DNA of 64,000 nucleotides. Source: Sphingomonas_D zeicaulis (GTDB taxonomy: Bacteria; Pseudomonadota; Alphaproteobacteria; Sphingomonadales; Sphingomonadaceae). Made by a program: the position numbers and the translations under genes. Positions 18,154-25,531 of the stretch are shown piece by piece. The notes beneath the pieces were generated by a model. That model had not been told where the DNA came from, searched no databases, and saw only the letters and a list, made by a program, of their open reading frames with translations. Location: positions 1,426,001 through 1,490,000 of the forward strand of contig NZ_JBNPXQ010000001.1 in NCBI RefSeq assembly GCF_050433225.1, in the 5' to 3' direction. How positions within the stretch are numbered: position 1 is the stretch's first letter; each line of letters starts with the position of its first letter.

Positions 18154-19163
18154 GGACGCGCGACCCCGCAACGCTGAGCTTCAGCACGAGGCGCTTCCGC
18201 GAGGAGCGCGAGGAAGGCTGGGGCCGGCTGGAACGATTGCTCAATGACATCGAACGCCGATCGCCGTCCCGTTTGTCCGACGACGAATTGCTCGCGCTGC
18301 CGGTGCTCTACCGCTCCACATTGTCGTCGCTGTCGGTGGCGCGCGAGACGTCGCTCGACGCCCAGCTCATCGACTATCTCGAAGGGCTCTGCACCCGGGC
18401 TTATTTCATCGTCTATGGCGCCCGCCAGGGGCTCGGCGCGCGGCTCGCCTTGTTCTTCGCGCATGACTGGCCGGCGGCGGTGCGTTCTCTGTGGCGGGAG
18501 ACGCTGATCGCGCTCGCGCTGACATTCGCGGGCATCCTCGCCGCCTATCTGCTCGTCCGCGGCCAGCCGCAATGGTTCTACGGCATCGTCGGTGCAGACA
18601 TGGCGCAAGGGCGCGATCCCGCCGCCACCGCCGCGTCGCTGCGTGCGGGGCTCTATGAGCAAAGTGGCTTCAAGGATGGACTCGGCTTCTTTGCCACCGC
18701 GCTGTTCACCCACAACGCGCAGGTCTCGATCTTCAGCTTCGCGCTGGGCTTTGCCTTCGGCCTGCCCAGCGCGCTGCTGCTGATCTACAATGGCGCGATC
18801 CTCGGCGCCTTCTATGCGGTCTATGCGCCGCATGGCCTCGCCATTCCCTTCACCGCCTGGCTGATGATCCATGGCACCACCGAGCTGTTCGCGATCCTGA
18901 TCGCAGGCGCCGCAGGGTTTCGCCTCGGCGCACGGATCGCCTTTCCCGGCGCGCAGTCACGCATGGCGGCGGCGACCGAGGCGGGGCGGATCGGCGCCAA
19001 TGCTATGATCGGCGTCGTCATCATGCTGTTCGCCGCCGGGTTGCTCGAAGGCATCGGCCGCCAGACGATCGTGTCGGACGTTGCCCGCTTCACCATCGCC
19101 GGCATCATGCTGACCCTGTGGTGCGTCTATTTCTACCTGCCGCGGCGGCGCCACCATGGCTAG
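18150..19163 (+). CDS. SpoIIM-like integral membrane protein
   Basis: 337 residues; the ATG at 18150 overlaps the DUF58 stop. After a helical cytoplasmic N-terminus of about 105 residues there are five or six membrane segments, with the typical conserved polar motifs of the stage II sporulation M family (LFTHNAQVSIFSFALGF and WLMIHGTTELFAILIAGAAG). In non-sporulating bacteria these proteins are membrane components of unknown role that travel with RDD and MoxR genes. No sporulation function is implied here. Confidence 0.82.
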   Translation: MRTRDPATLSFSTRRFREEREEGWGRLERLLNDIERRSPSRLSDDELLALPVLYRSTLSSLSVARETSLDAQLIDYLEGLCTRAYFIVYGARQGLGARLALFFAHDWPAAVRSLWRETLIALALTFAGILAAYLLVRGQPQWFYGIVGADMAQGRDPAATAASLRAGLYEQSGFKDGLGFFATALFTHNAQVSIFSFALGFAFGLPSALLLIYNGAILGAFYAVYAPHGLAIPFTAWLMIHGTTELFAILIAGAAGFRLGARIAFPGAQSRMAAATEAGRIGANAMIGVVIMLFAAGLLEGIGRQTIVSDVARFTIAGIMLTLWCVYFYLPRRRHHG

Positions 19164-20019
19164 CCGCTTCAAGCCCCGCGCGAAGTTCGAGCGCCCGTTC
19201 GTCACGCCCGAGGGCATCGACCTCAAGCTGGTGATCGCCACCGGAGGCCAGCGCTCCGGCGCATTCATGATCGACGCGGTGATCATGATCGTCACGCTGC
19301 TGCTGTTTTCCGCGCTGGTCGGCGCGCTGCTGGCTGCCTTCGGGTTCCAGAAGGTCGAATATGCCGGCATAGTCTGGCTGCTGGGCTTCTTTCTGCTGCG
19401 CAACGGCTATTTCATCGCGTTCGAGCTGAGCGAGCGCGCGGCGACGCCGGGCAAGCGGATGACCGGCATCCGCGTGGTTGCACGCGACGGCGGCCGGCTG
19501 ACCGGCGACGCGGTGATCGCGCGTAACCTGCTGCGCGAGATCGAGATTTTCCTCCCCCTCTCCTTCCTCGGCTATCAGGCGGCCGAGGACAATTCCTCCG
19601 CAGCGGCAACCTTGGTCGGGCTCGGCTGGGCGCTGCTGTTCGCCTTCTTCCCGCTGTTCAACCGCGATCGGTTGCGCGCGGGCGACATGATCGCGGGCAC
19701 CTGGGTGGTCGAGGCGCGCCGCGCGAAGCTGGGCCGCAACCTCGTCGCGGAGGCCGAGCGCAACCAGAACCGCTTCGACTTCACCGACGAGCAGCTCGAT
19801 GCCTATGGTGTATTCGAACTGCAGACGCTGGAAAATGTGCTTCGCCGCAACGATCCGGAGGCGATGGCCACGGTCGCCGAGACGATTCAGCACAAGATCG
19901 GCTGGCACGGCTATGCCCATGATTACGACTTCCTGAGCGCCTATTATGCGGCGTTGCGCGGCCGGCTGGAACGCAATCTGCTGTTCGGCAAGCGTCGCGC
20001 CGACAAATATGACAGCTGA
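19156..20019 (+). CDS. RDD-family membrane protein
   Basis: 287 residues overlapping the SpoIIM-like gene by eight bases. The RDD core spans about residues 25-190 with three membrane segments; the family's Arg and Asp residues are seen in GAFMIDAVIMIVTLLLFSAL and DRLRAGDMIAGTWVV. The C-terminal 90 residues are soluble and charged. Last gene of the operon; 79 bp later comes tRNA-Arg. RDD proteins are often ion-transport-linked, but here the partnership with MoxR-DUF58-SpoIIM is the only functional clue. Confidence 0.85.
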   Translation: MASRFKPRAKFERPFVTPEGIDLKLVIATGGQRSGAFMIDAVIMIVTLLLFSALVGALLAAFGFQKVEYAGIVWLLGFFLLRNGYFIAFELSERAATPGKRMTGIRVVARDGGRLTGDAVIARNLLREIEIFLPLSFLGYQAAEDNSSAAATLVGLGWALLFAFFPLFNRDRLRAGDMIAGTWVVEARRAKLGRNLVAEAERNQNRFDFTDEQLDAYGVFELQTLENVLRRNDPEAMATVAETIQHKIGWHGYAHDYDFLSAYYAALRGRLERNLLFGKRRADKYDS

Positions 20020-20098
20020 GCCGAAAGCTAGCCCTGTTAGCCAACACAACATCGAACCGATTGACCCCGCGCCCCGGGCCGCATAACGCGTTGCTCAA

Positions 20099-20175
20099 GC
20101 CCCGGTAGCTCAGCAGGACAGAGCAACGGTTTCCTAAACCGCAGGTCGGGAGTTCGAGTCTCTCCCGGGGCACCA
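20099..20175 (+). tRNA. tRNA-Arg (anticodon CCT)
   Basis: Full cloverleaf. Acceptor GCCCCGG pairs with CCGGGGC, the D-stem is GCTC/GAGC, the anticodon loop TTCCTAA gives CCT (AGG codons), the T-arm is CGGGA-GTTCGAG-TCTCC-like, and CCA is encoded at 20173-20175. The closing pair of the anticodon stem (A-C) is mismatched. The decayed island begins directly after it, as expected of a tRNA 3'-end integration site. Confidence 0.93.
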
Positions 20176-20342
20176 GAACCCCAGCATTCTCGGCCGATTA
20201 AACGCGCAGAACGCGCAAACGGCTACGGTTTGTGTCGGCACAAGGGGCGGCACAATATGGCCGTTCCATCGGAATCTCGCGGCATATGAACGTGCTCAGG
20301 CTGGCAGGCTCCGGTTAGGCGTCGTGGCCTGCCGCGCCCCGG

Positions 20343-20525
20343 TCAATGCTCAGGACCATTCGCCGGGGGATAGCCGAGCATTTGATCGACCGCATGTATG
20401 GCAAGATCGAGGTGCGCGCCTGGCGCCAAGGCGTTTATGCCATCCAGCAACCGCAGCGCTTCCACCATCAGCGCTCTCGCCTGCGTCAGCACGCCGACGC
20501 AACCCATGTCGTCATTTTTCCCCAT
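20343..20525 (-). CDS. Small hypothetical protein (60 aa)
   Basis: 60 residues (MGKNDDMGCVGVLTQ at the start) forming one or two predicted amphipathic helices (ARALMVEALRLLDGINALA, HLDLAIHAVDQMLGY). There is no membrane segment. The coding pattern is regular and the reading is cleaner than any other frame here, so I take it as real, though its ribosome site is weak. It lies in the island between tRNA-Arg and the terminase remnant. No function can be given. Confidence 0.5.
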   Translation of the reverse strand: MGKNDDMGCVGVLTQARALMVEALRLLDGINALAPGAHLDLAIHAVDQMLGYPPANGPEH

Positions 20526-20755
20526 ATGGCAGCATCATCCCACAGCTTGACTGGGCGTCGCGTGCGGGCTCCCACCACCTTCAGCTTCGCTAATATATGT
20601 TAACACTTGAAGCCTGAAAGAGTTGCCGGCTTGGCGGCGAAACGCGCTGCGATCCGCCATGGGCAGCCCTGCCAATGATCATGGGGACCGGTGCAACTCC
20701 CCCGATCATCGCCGATCCGCACCTGCGATCACCGAACGGCCACCGCGCGAACCCG

Positions 20756-21319
20756 TCATACCCCGCCACTTCTTGAACGAGTCGACCGCGTGCGCGCCAT
20801 GATCGGGAAGGGGAACATCGACGTCGCGCCGTCGACGAAATTGCACATCGTCCCGCGCGCCCCCCAGGTGTGCTGATAGCCGAACATGCCGGCCTCGAGA
20901 TCTTCGCGTAGCGCGTCGATCTGTTCCGGCGTCAGGTGGTTCTTGCGCCGCTTCTTCTTTGGCCCTGCATTGCGCGCCTCGATGTTCGGGTTGAGGTCGA
21001 CCTCGTTGCCGGTCTCGCGATATTTCCGGCACCGATGCAGCCGCTCTAGCTGGCGGCCGAGCAGGTCGATCTTCGTGAAGTCGTGCGGCGTGTTCTCTTT
21101 GTCCACCAGCATCTGGTAGCGAACCTTAACGATATCCTCGCACCGGCACACCGGTGGCGCCCGGTCCCATTTGTCGCGTTGCTTTCAGGATTCGACGGTG
21201 GCCCGCTTGAGCTTCGGTTCCTCCGCGATCTGGGTGATCGCCCAGCTGCGCCAATAGAGACTGCGCGCCTCACGGCGCGCGTCGAAGAAGGTCACATTAT
21301 CATCAGGGCTCAGGAGCAT
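20756..21319 (-). pseudogene. P2-like phage terminase large (ATPase) subunit gpP, broken N-terminal fragment
   Basis: From ATG 21319 the leftward reading gives a helix-turn-helix start typical of P2-type terminases (EARSLYWRSWAITQIAEEPK). It hits TGA at 21187-21185, exactly where a Trp is expected (VES-stop-KQRDKWD), and resumes in the same frame with KIDLLGRQLERLHRCRKYRE, DLNPNIEARNAGPKKK and HLTPEQIDALREDLEAGMF. Similarity ends near 20860 (YQHTWGARGT), before the Walker A region, and an unrelated tail runs to a TGA at 20756. So the ATPase and nuclease parts are missing and the product is dead. Assignment rests on motif order from memory of the family. Confidence 0.7.
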
Positions 21320-21483
21320 GGGGGCGGACGCTAGTCCGCCACAATGATCATAATGGCACCAGCCTATTGTATCCGCTTCGGACAGAACAAAGGTTAATTG
21401 CGGCGATCACCTCAGAGACAACCAACATATGATAGGATGCGCACGCACGGCTTCGGCTAATGCCGAGGCGGTGGAGACGCGCT

Positions 21484-21750
21484 ATGCCGCTGTTTTTCTT
21501 TCACTTGTTCGAGCGTGATGACGTTTATCGCGATCCGGTAGGAAGCCGGATGGAAAACCTTCAGGCCGCAAAACGCGCTGCTGCCAGGAGCTTGGCAGAC
21601 ATCGCCGGGGTGGTGGCGCATCACACAATTGGCTCGTACGATGGCCACATCGAGATTGCAGACGAGTCCGAAACCACCCTCTGCACCGTCCGCCTGACGA
21701 TCAGTTTTTCGTCATCCTCGCGCGATGCCGGTGCAGATAGCCTTCATTGA
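21484..21750 (+). CDS. DUF6894 family small protein
   Basis: 88 residues. The family pattern is clear: an opening MPLFFFHLFERDD, an aromatic-rich strand followed by acidic residues, then a helix of the form NLQAAKRAAARSLADI, and a final strand pair (IEIADESETTLCTVRLTI). DUF6894 proteins are common, small and uncharacterised in alphaproteobacteria, often in many copies per genome. The ATG at 21484 has GGAG about eight bases upstream. The 3' end overlaps the convergent Crp/Fnr gene by 50 bases. It sits between the gpP and gpO remnants, so it looks like cargo. Confidence 0.75.
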   Translation: MPLFFFHLFERDDVYRDPVGSRMENLQAAKRAAARSLADIAGVVAHHTIGSYDGHIEIADESETTLCTVRLTISFSSSSRDAGADSLH

Positions 21751-22456
21751 AGTCGGCCAACTCCTCCAGCCGAAGCCAATCCTTCACAATCGTTTTGCCC
21801 CGATCGAGCGCTATCCAACCTTTAAGCTGCATGGTGTGAAGCGTTCGATTCAAGTGGACGAATGTCGCGCCAATGGCTTCTGCCAATTCGGCTTGGTTGA
21901 AGGGCAAAACGAAAGCGTTACCGACCACGACACCAGAGTCGGCTTCGCGCACCCTGAGTTCGCAGAGCAGGTGCGCCAGTCGTTTGCTGACCGATTGGCA
22001 GCCCATATTGTAAAGCCACGTCCTCGAGATCGCTGCATCGATTAACGTTTCTGTCCACAGCGCCTGCATGATTCCGGGCCGCTCCTTGATTAACGATAGC
22101 AAGGAAGCCCTATCGACGCTGGCGGTGACTGCTGGTGTCAGGGTCACCAGATCATGATCAGCCACGTGGAGCAGACTGTTGTGGAGGTCGACCCAATCTC
22201 CGCTCATGTGAACACCCAGAATCTGCCGAGCGCCTTCGGGCGACACCTTTGACCGAACGACAAAGCCGTCCAGAACCACGCGACACTCGGCTACCGCTTG
22301 ATTATCCCAGGTAAGATGTTTGCCGCGCTCATGCTGCTCCCTGCGAAATTGGAGCGATAACAACGCCGCACGATCTTCGTCCGAAAGATCCTGCATACGT
22401 GACAGAGCCCCATGAAGGGGGGCTGTCTCTTGCTTCAATTCACATCCGAGCCGCAT
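21701..22456 (-). CDS. Crp/Fnr family transcriptional regulator
   Basis: 251 residues. The cyclic-nucleotide-like beta-roll spans about 20-140 (VVLDGFVVRSKVSPEGARQI, MSGDWVDLHN) and a C-terminal winged helix about 150-225, with recognition region FNQAELAEAIGATFVHLNRT. No Cys cluster for an FeS centre is present, so an Fnr-type oxygen sensor is unlikely. The ATG at 22456 follows AGGTGAG by four bases. Unlike its neighbours it has no stop or frameshift, so it seems under selection. It lies between gpP and gpO, where P2 relatives carry their divergent promoters. Confidence 0.85.
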   Translation of the reverse strand: MRLGCELKQETAPLHGALSRMQDLSDEDRAALLSLQFRREQHERGKHLTWDNQAVAECRVVLDGFVVRSKVSPEGARQILGVHMSGDWVDLHNSLLHVADHDLVTLTPAVTASVDRASLLSLIKERPGIMQALWTETLIDAAISRTWLYNMGCQSVSKRLAHLLCELRVREADSGVVVGNAFVLPFNQAELAEAIGATFVHLNRTLHTMQLKGWIALDRGKTIVKDWLRLEELADFNEGYLHRHRARMTKN

Positions 22457-22658
22457 CGCTCTCACCTCATGCTCGTATCCTTCTATAACATGGATGAAGC
22501 TCGATCGATCCGCCGTCTTGCTACTGGTCGGCGGGGGTATCGCCGTTGTATTCGCCGCCGACACAACATGCCGGCGTTGCGACTTCGCCCCCTCTCGGTC
22601 CCTTCTGCCCGGCGATAGGCCCCGCGCGCGCCACAGAAGCAACCGGAGCCCACCGACC

Positions 22659-22925
22659 ATGGCAAAGCAGTCCAAGTTCTTCCGCGTCGCCGTTGAACGC
22701 GCGTGCGACCGTCGATGGCCGCAAGATCGAGCGCAGCTGGATCTCCGACATGGACCGACCTCCAATCGCGCAACATAGCCGCGCGCGTGGACATGGAGCA
22801 CATACACGGCTTCAGCGCGGATCCGCCGCTCAACGCCTAGGGCGACGTCCTGACCGTCAAGGCCGAGGAAATCGGGCTGGTGCTGGCCGGCAAAAAGGAA
22901 AAGAAGCTGATGCTGTTCGCGCGAT
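22659..22925 (+). pseudogene. P2-like capsid scaffolding protein gpO, broken fragment
   Basis: ATG 22659 (GGAG about ten bases upstream) starts AKQSKFFRVAVE, the gpO opening. After a frameshift near 22697 the next frame gives TVDGRKIERSWISDM. After a second shift near 22755 the third gives ARVDMEHIHGFSADPPLNA, then TAG at 22838-22840 where Tyr is expected, then GDVLTVKAEEIG and KKEKKLMLFAR. The order and content match the N-terminal half of P2 gpO; the protease/scaffold remainder is gone, replaced at about 22925 by the tail of the ECF sigma remnant. At least three disabling changes make it a pseudogene. Confidence 0.7.
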
Positions 22926-23392
22926 CAGGGCGTTATCCATGTACCCGGCGGGCATATTGTGGGAAACGCCGAGGAGCTCGCAAGTTTCGCGGACCGGCAC
23001 GTCCTTCATCTTGCGCAGCAGGAAGGCTTCGCGGCAACGCGGGCTCAATCCTGCGGCCGCACGCGTCAGTCACGACAACTGCTCGCGATCGAGCAAGCCG
23101 CACTCGGCGGACGGAGCGTCGATAGGCACGTCATCCACGTGTTCGCGGCCCTGGAATAGGGCGTCATGGCGCCGATCCGCCCGCATCCGATCCGTCGCGA
23201 GGTCGACCGCGAGGCGGTGGAGGAAGGCGCGCTTGTCGAGGATCGGCGGATCATCCTCGATGCGCTGGATCCGCAACCAGAGCGTCTGCGTCACGTCTCG
23301 GCCGCTGGCACGTCACCCACGGTCCTGCGCGCGAGGCGCAGCAAGGCCGGTCGTTCACGCAGCAACATGCGCGTCAGGGCAATCGCGTTCAT
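22857..23392 (-). pseudogene. ECF sigma factor (FecI-like), broken
   Basis: ATG 23392 begins NAIALTRMLLRERPALLRLA. A one-base loss near 23296 shifts the frame inside the region 2 motif (expected AAEDVTQTLWLR, now AAET-stop), after which the next frame reads VTQTLWLRIQRIEDDPP, DKRAFLHRLAVDLATDRMRA. A TGA at 23072-23070, one base from CGA, interrupts QLS-stop-LTRAAAG before region 4 (LSPRCREAFLLRKMKD, RETCELLGVSHNM). The end past about 22930 is not sigma-like and meets the gpO remnant tail to tail. No FecR or partner TonB gene remains nearby. Confidence 0.72.
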
Positions 23393-23467
23393 CGACGTCG
23401 GGATCGCCCTAGTTAAGGTGCGAACTTCGCAATTGTCGGGTCGTCCGCCGTGCGTGCCGACCAGGTT

Positions 23468-23495
23468 GTGCTACCTCGGGCGCATGGCGTAGCAC
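23468..23495. promoter_or_regulatory. Inverted repeat upstream of the DUF1330 gene
   Basis: Seven-base arms GTGCTAC (23468-23474) and GTAGCAC (23489-23495) around a 14-base spacer, ending 51 bases before the DUF1330 start. It could be an operator or an RNA hairpin; nothing else supports a choice. Confidence 0.25.
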
Positions 23496-23546
23496 TTGAA
23501 ATGCGGCCTATAGTCCGCATCCGCAGACCAGCAAGGAGCGCACTCG

Positions 23547-23852
23547 ATGACCGTCTATGTCGTTGCTACCCGCGAGAAGACCACGGATGCGGAAGAATTC
23601 GCAAAATATGGCCCCGCCGCAGCGGCGGCCGGTGCCGGGCATCCGATCACGCCGCTCGCCTTCTACGGCAAGCTCGACGTGCTCGAAGGTGCGCCGATCG
23701 AGGGTGCGGTGATCCTGAGCTTTCCCGACGAGGCGGCGGCGCGGGCCTGGTATGAGAGCCCGGACTATCAGGCGGCGCGCGAGCATCGGCTGAAGGGCGC
23801 CGACTATCGGTTCTTCATGATCGCCGGCGTTGACGAACCCGCCGCCGGTTGA
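23547..23852 (+). CDS. DUF1330 family protein
   Basis: 101 residues with the ferredoxin-like dimeric barrel pattern of DUF1330: opening TVYVVATREKTTD, central VILSFPDEAAARAWYESPDY and the ending EHRLKGADYRFFMIAGV. AAGGAG lies about eight bases before the ATG. Members are small cytoplasmic proteins of unknown activity, often in stress or catabolic contexts. It marks the return to ordinary chromosomal coding after the island and is convergent with the DUF1178 gene. Confidence 0.88.
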   Translation: MTVYVVATREKTTDAEEFAKYGPAAAAAGAGHPITPLAFYGKLDVLEGAPIEGAVILSFPDEAAARAWYESPDYQAAREHRLKGADYRFFMIAGVDEPAAG

Positions 23853-23910
23853 GCAGAATTCGGGCTTCGGGCGCGACCTGCGGATCAGGACGCGCCGGGC
23901 GCTCGGCAGC

Positions 23911-24387
23911 TCAGTTGCGCTTGTTTTCAGGAACCAGCGGCAAGGGCAGCGGCGCCACGCCGATGCCGTCGTCCAGCAGCGACTTGACCTCGGCCAGGCT
24001 GGCTTCGCCATGGATGCTGCGACGATCGCTGTCGCCGTCATGAATCGCCCGTGCCTCCCGCGCGAAGCCGCGACCAACCCACTCCGAATCTGCCAGCACC
24101 CGTTCCTGCGCCTTGGCGAGTTCGGCGAGCGCGCGCTTCACCCGCGCAGCATCAGGCCCCGCGGGTGCTGCGGGCAGTGCCGCCTCGATCGCCTGCGGCC
24201 GCACGACCACCGCCTGATTGCCCTTCGCCCCCACATTGGGCGCCATCACCGCCTTCTCGATCGCGGCATCGCCGCAGATCGGGCAGTTGAGCAGCTTGCG
24301 CGCCTTCTGGTCCTCATAATCGCCCGACGATCCGAACCAAGCCTCGAACACATGGCCGCCGTCGCAGCGCAGGTCGAACACGATCAT
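23911..24387 (-). CDS. DUF1178 family protein (zinc-ribbon-like N-terminus)
   Basis: 158 residues. The N-terminus IVFDLRCDGGHVFEAWF followed by LLNCPICGDAAIEKAVMAP has Cys pairs suggestive of a zinc ribbon. The C-terminal half is helical (KRALAELAKAQERVL) and ends in a Pro-rich acidic stretch. Its ATG overlaps the nitrilase-like gene by four bases, in the conserved alphaproteobacterial order comF-grxC-nitrilase-DUF1178. Function unknown. Confidence 0.88.
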   Translation of the reverse strand: MIVFDLRCDGGHVFEAWFGSSGDYEDQKARKLLNCPICGDAAIEKAVMAPNVGAKGNQAVVVRPQAIEAALPAAPAGPDAARVKRALAELAKAQERVLADSEWVGRGFAREARAIHDGDSDRRSIHGEASLAEVKSLLDDGIGVAPLPLPLVPENKRN

Positions 24388-25214
24388 GGCATGACCTCGA
24401 CCGCGGCGATTGGCCGGCGATGGTCGCGCACCGGTACGCGCGCATGGATGTCGGCGCGCCCGGCAACATCGAGATCTGCGAAGCCCAGCCCGGCGGCGTC
24501 GGCCATGTCGAGCAGCACCGCCCCCCAGGGATCGATCACCACCGAATGGCCATAAGTGGCGCGGCCATCCTCATGCGTGCCGGTCTGCGCGGCCGCGATC
24601 ACGAATGCCGCATTCTCGATCGCCCGCGCGCGCAGCAGCACATGCCAATGCGCCGCGCCGGTCGGCACTGTGAACGCGGCCGGCACTGTCAGGATATCCG
24701 CGCCGGCACCCGAAAGCGCGCTGAACAGGCCCGGGAAGCGCAGGTCGTAGCAGACCGCCATGCCGACCACGCCCCAGGGAGTCGTCGCCGCCACCGGCCC
24801 CGCGCCCGGCCCATAGACCGCCGATTCGCGCCAGCTCTCTCCCGTCGCCAGATCGACGTCGAACAGGTGCATCTTGTCGTAGCGGGCGCGGATCTCGCCC
24901 CCGCCGTCGATCACGAAGCCGCGATTGACCAGCCGGCCATCGGCGCGCGCGCCCGCCAGCGCCAGCGACCCGATATGCACCCACAGCCCGGTCTCGCGCG
25001 CGGCGGCACGCACCGCCGCCAGCACCACGTCTTGCGCCTCGTCCGCCAGATGCGGCGCGGCGCGCTTGCGATCGCGATCAAGCAGGCCCGACATTTCGGG
25101 CGTGAACAGCATGTCCGCGCCGCCCGCTTTCGCGGCATGCACGGCCGCAACCATCGTCTCGGCATTGGCGGCAGGCGTTATGCCGCTCGTCATCTGCAAT
25201 ATCGCGGCGCGCAT
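24384..25214 (-). CDS. Carbon-nitrogen hydrolase (nitrilase superfamily, Nit1/Nit2-like)
   Basis: 276 residues with the catalytic triad in order: Glu40 (LLFTPEMS), Lys114 (RYDKMHLFD) and Cys155 (GMAVCYDLRFP). The alpha-beta-beta-alpha fold hydrolyses non-peptide C-N bonds. Close relatives of this size act on deaminated glutathione or omega-amides; the neighbouring glutaredoxin gene makes the glutathione-repair role attractive, but that is inference. It starts eight bases after grxC ends and overlaps DUF1178 at its 3' end. Confidence 0.9.
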   Translation of the reverse strand: MRAAILQMTSGITPAANAETMVAAVHAAKAGGADMLFTPEMSGLLDRDRKRAAPHLADEAQDVVLAAVRAAARETGLWVHIGSLALAGARADGRLVNRGFVIDGGGEIRARYDKMHLFDVDLATGESWRESAVYGPGAGPVAATTPWGVVGMAVCYDLRFPGLFSALSGAGADILTVPAAFTVPTGAAHWHVLLRARAIENAAFVIAAAQTGTHEDGRATYGHSVVIDPWGAVLLDMADAAGLGFADLDVAGRADIHARVPVRDHRRPIAAVEVMP

Positions 25215-25222
25215 CGCCAGGC

Positions 25223-25480
25223 TCAGGCGGCGAGCAGCGGGTCGAGCCCACCGCGCGCATCGAGCGCGGCGAGATCGTCCGAACCGCCGATATGCTTTCC
25301 ATCGATGAAGATCTGCGGCACCGTCATCCGGCCGTTGGCGCGTTGGATCATCTGCGCGCGCAGGTCACGGTCCATCGTGATGTCGATTTCCTCGAAGGTC
25401 GCCCCCTTGCGATCGAGCAATGCCTTCGCCCGCGTGCAATAGGGGCACATGATTTTCGTGTAGACTTCGACGGTGGCCAT
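25223..25480 (-). CDS. grxC: Glutaredoxin 3
   Basis: 85 residues with the dithiol active site CPYC at 12-15 and the glutathione-binding TVPQIFIDGKHIGGSDD. It reduces disulphides and glutathionylated proteins in the cytoplasm using glutathione. ATG 25480 (MATVEVYTKI) is chosen because it gives the standard glutaredoxin N-terminus; an upstream start at 25516 adds 12 unrelated residues. Transcribed between comF and the nitrilase-like gene. Confidence 0.93.
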   Translation of the reverse strand: MATVEVYTKIMCPYCTRAKALLDRKGATFEEIDITMDRDLRAQMIQRANGRMTVPQIFIDGKHIGGSDDLAALDARGGLDPLLAA

Positions 25481-25531
25481 GCTCAAAAAACTGGTGCGCT
25501 GCAGCGAGAAAGTCAATGGAGGCGTTGCCGG

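Larger units (their letters stand above)
20176..23546. mobile_element. Degenerate genomic island with P2-like prophage remnants
   Basis: About 3.4 kb between tRNA-Arg and the DUF1330 gene, looser and less GC-rich than its surroundings (for example near 20590-20606 and 21340-21435). It carries broken terminase gpP (minus) and capsid scaffold gpO (plus) in the P2 divergent arrangement, a Crp/Fnr gene and a DUF6894 gene between them, and a dead ECF sigma factor. Just past the tRNA are the imperfect repeats GTGTCGGCAC and GGGCGGCAC. I found no integrase and no second copy of the tRNA 3' end, so the outer boundaries are approximate. Confidence 0.7.

Noticed and set aside
20526..20755. Possible further phage gene beyond the terminase remnant
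   Set aside because: All three minus-strand frames give short pieces with no phage motif; nothing supportable.
22494..22658. Hydrophobic open stretch (MKLDRSAVLLLVGGGIAVVF) in frame with gpO
   Set aside because: It looks like a signal or membrane segment, but it has no stop before the gpO start and no gene-like continuation. Probably chance or a worn phage leader.
20176..23546. Search for a second copy of the tRNA-Arg 3' end (attR)
   Set aside because: No repeat of the T-arm/acceptor sequence was found by eye in the island.
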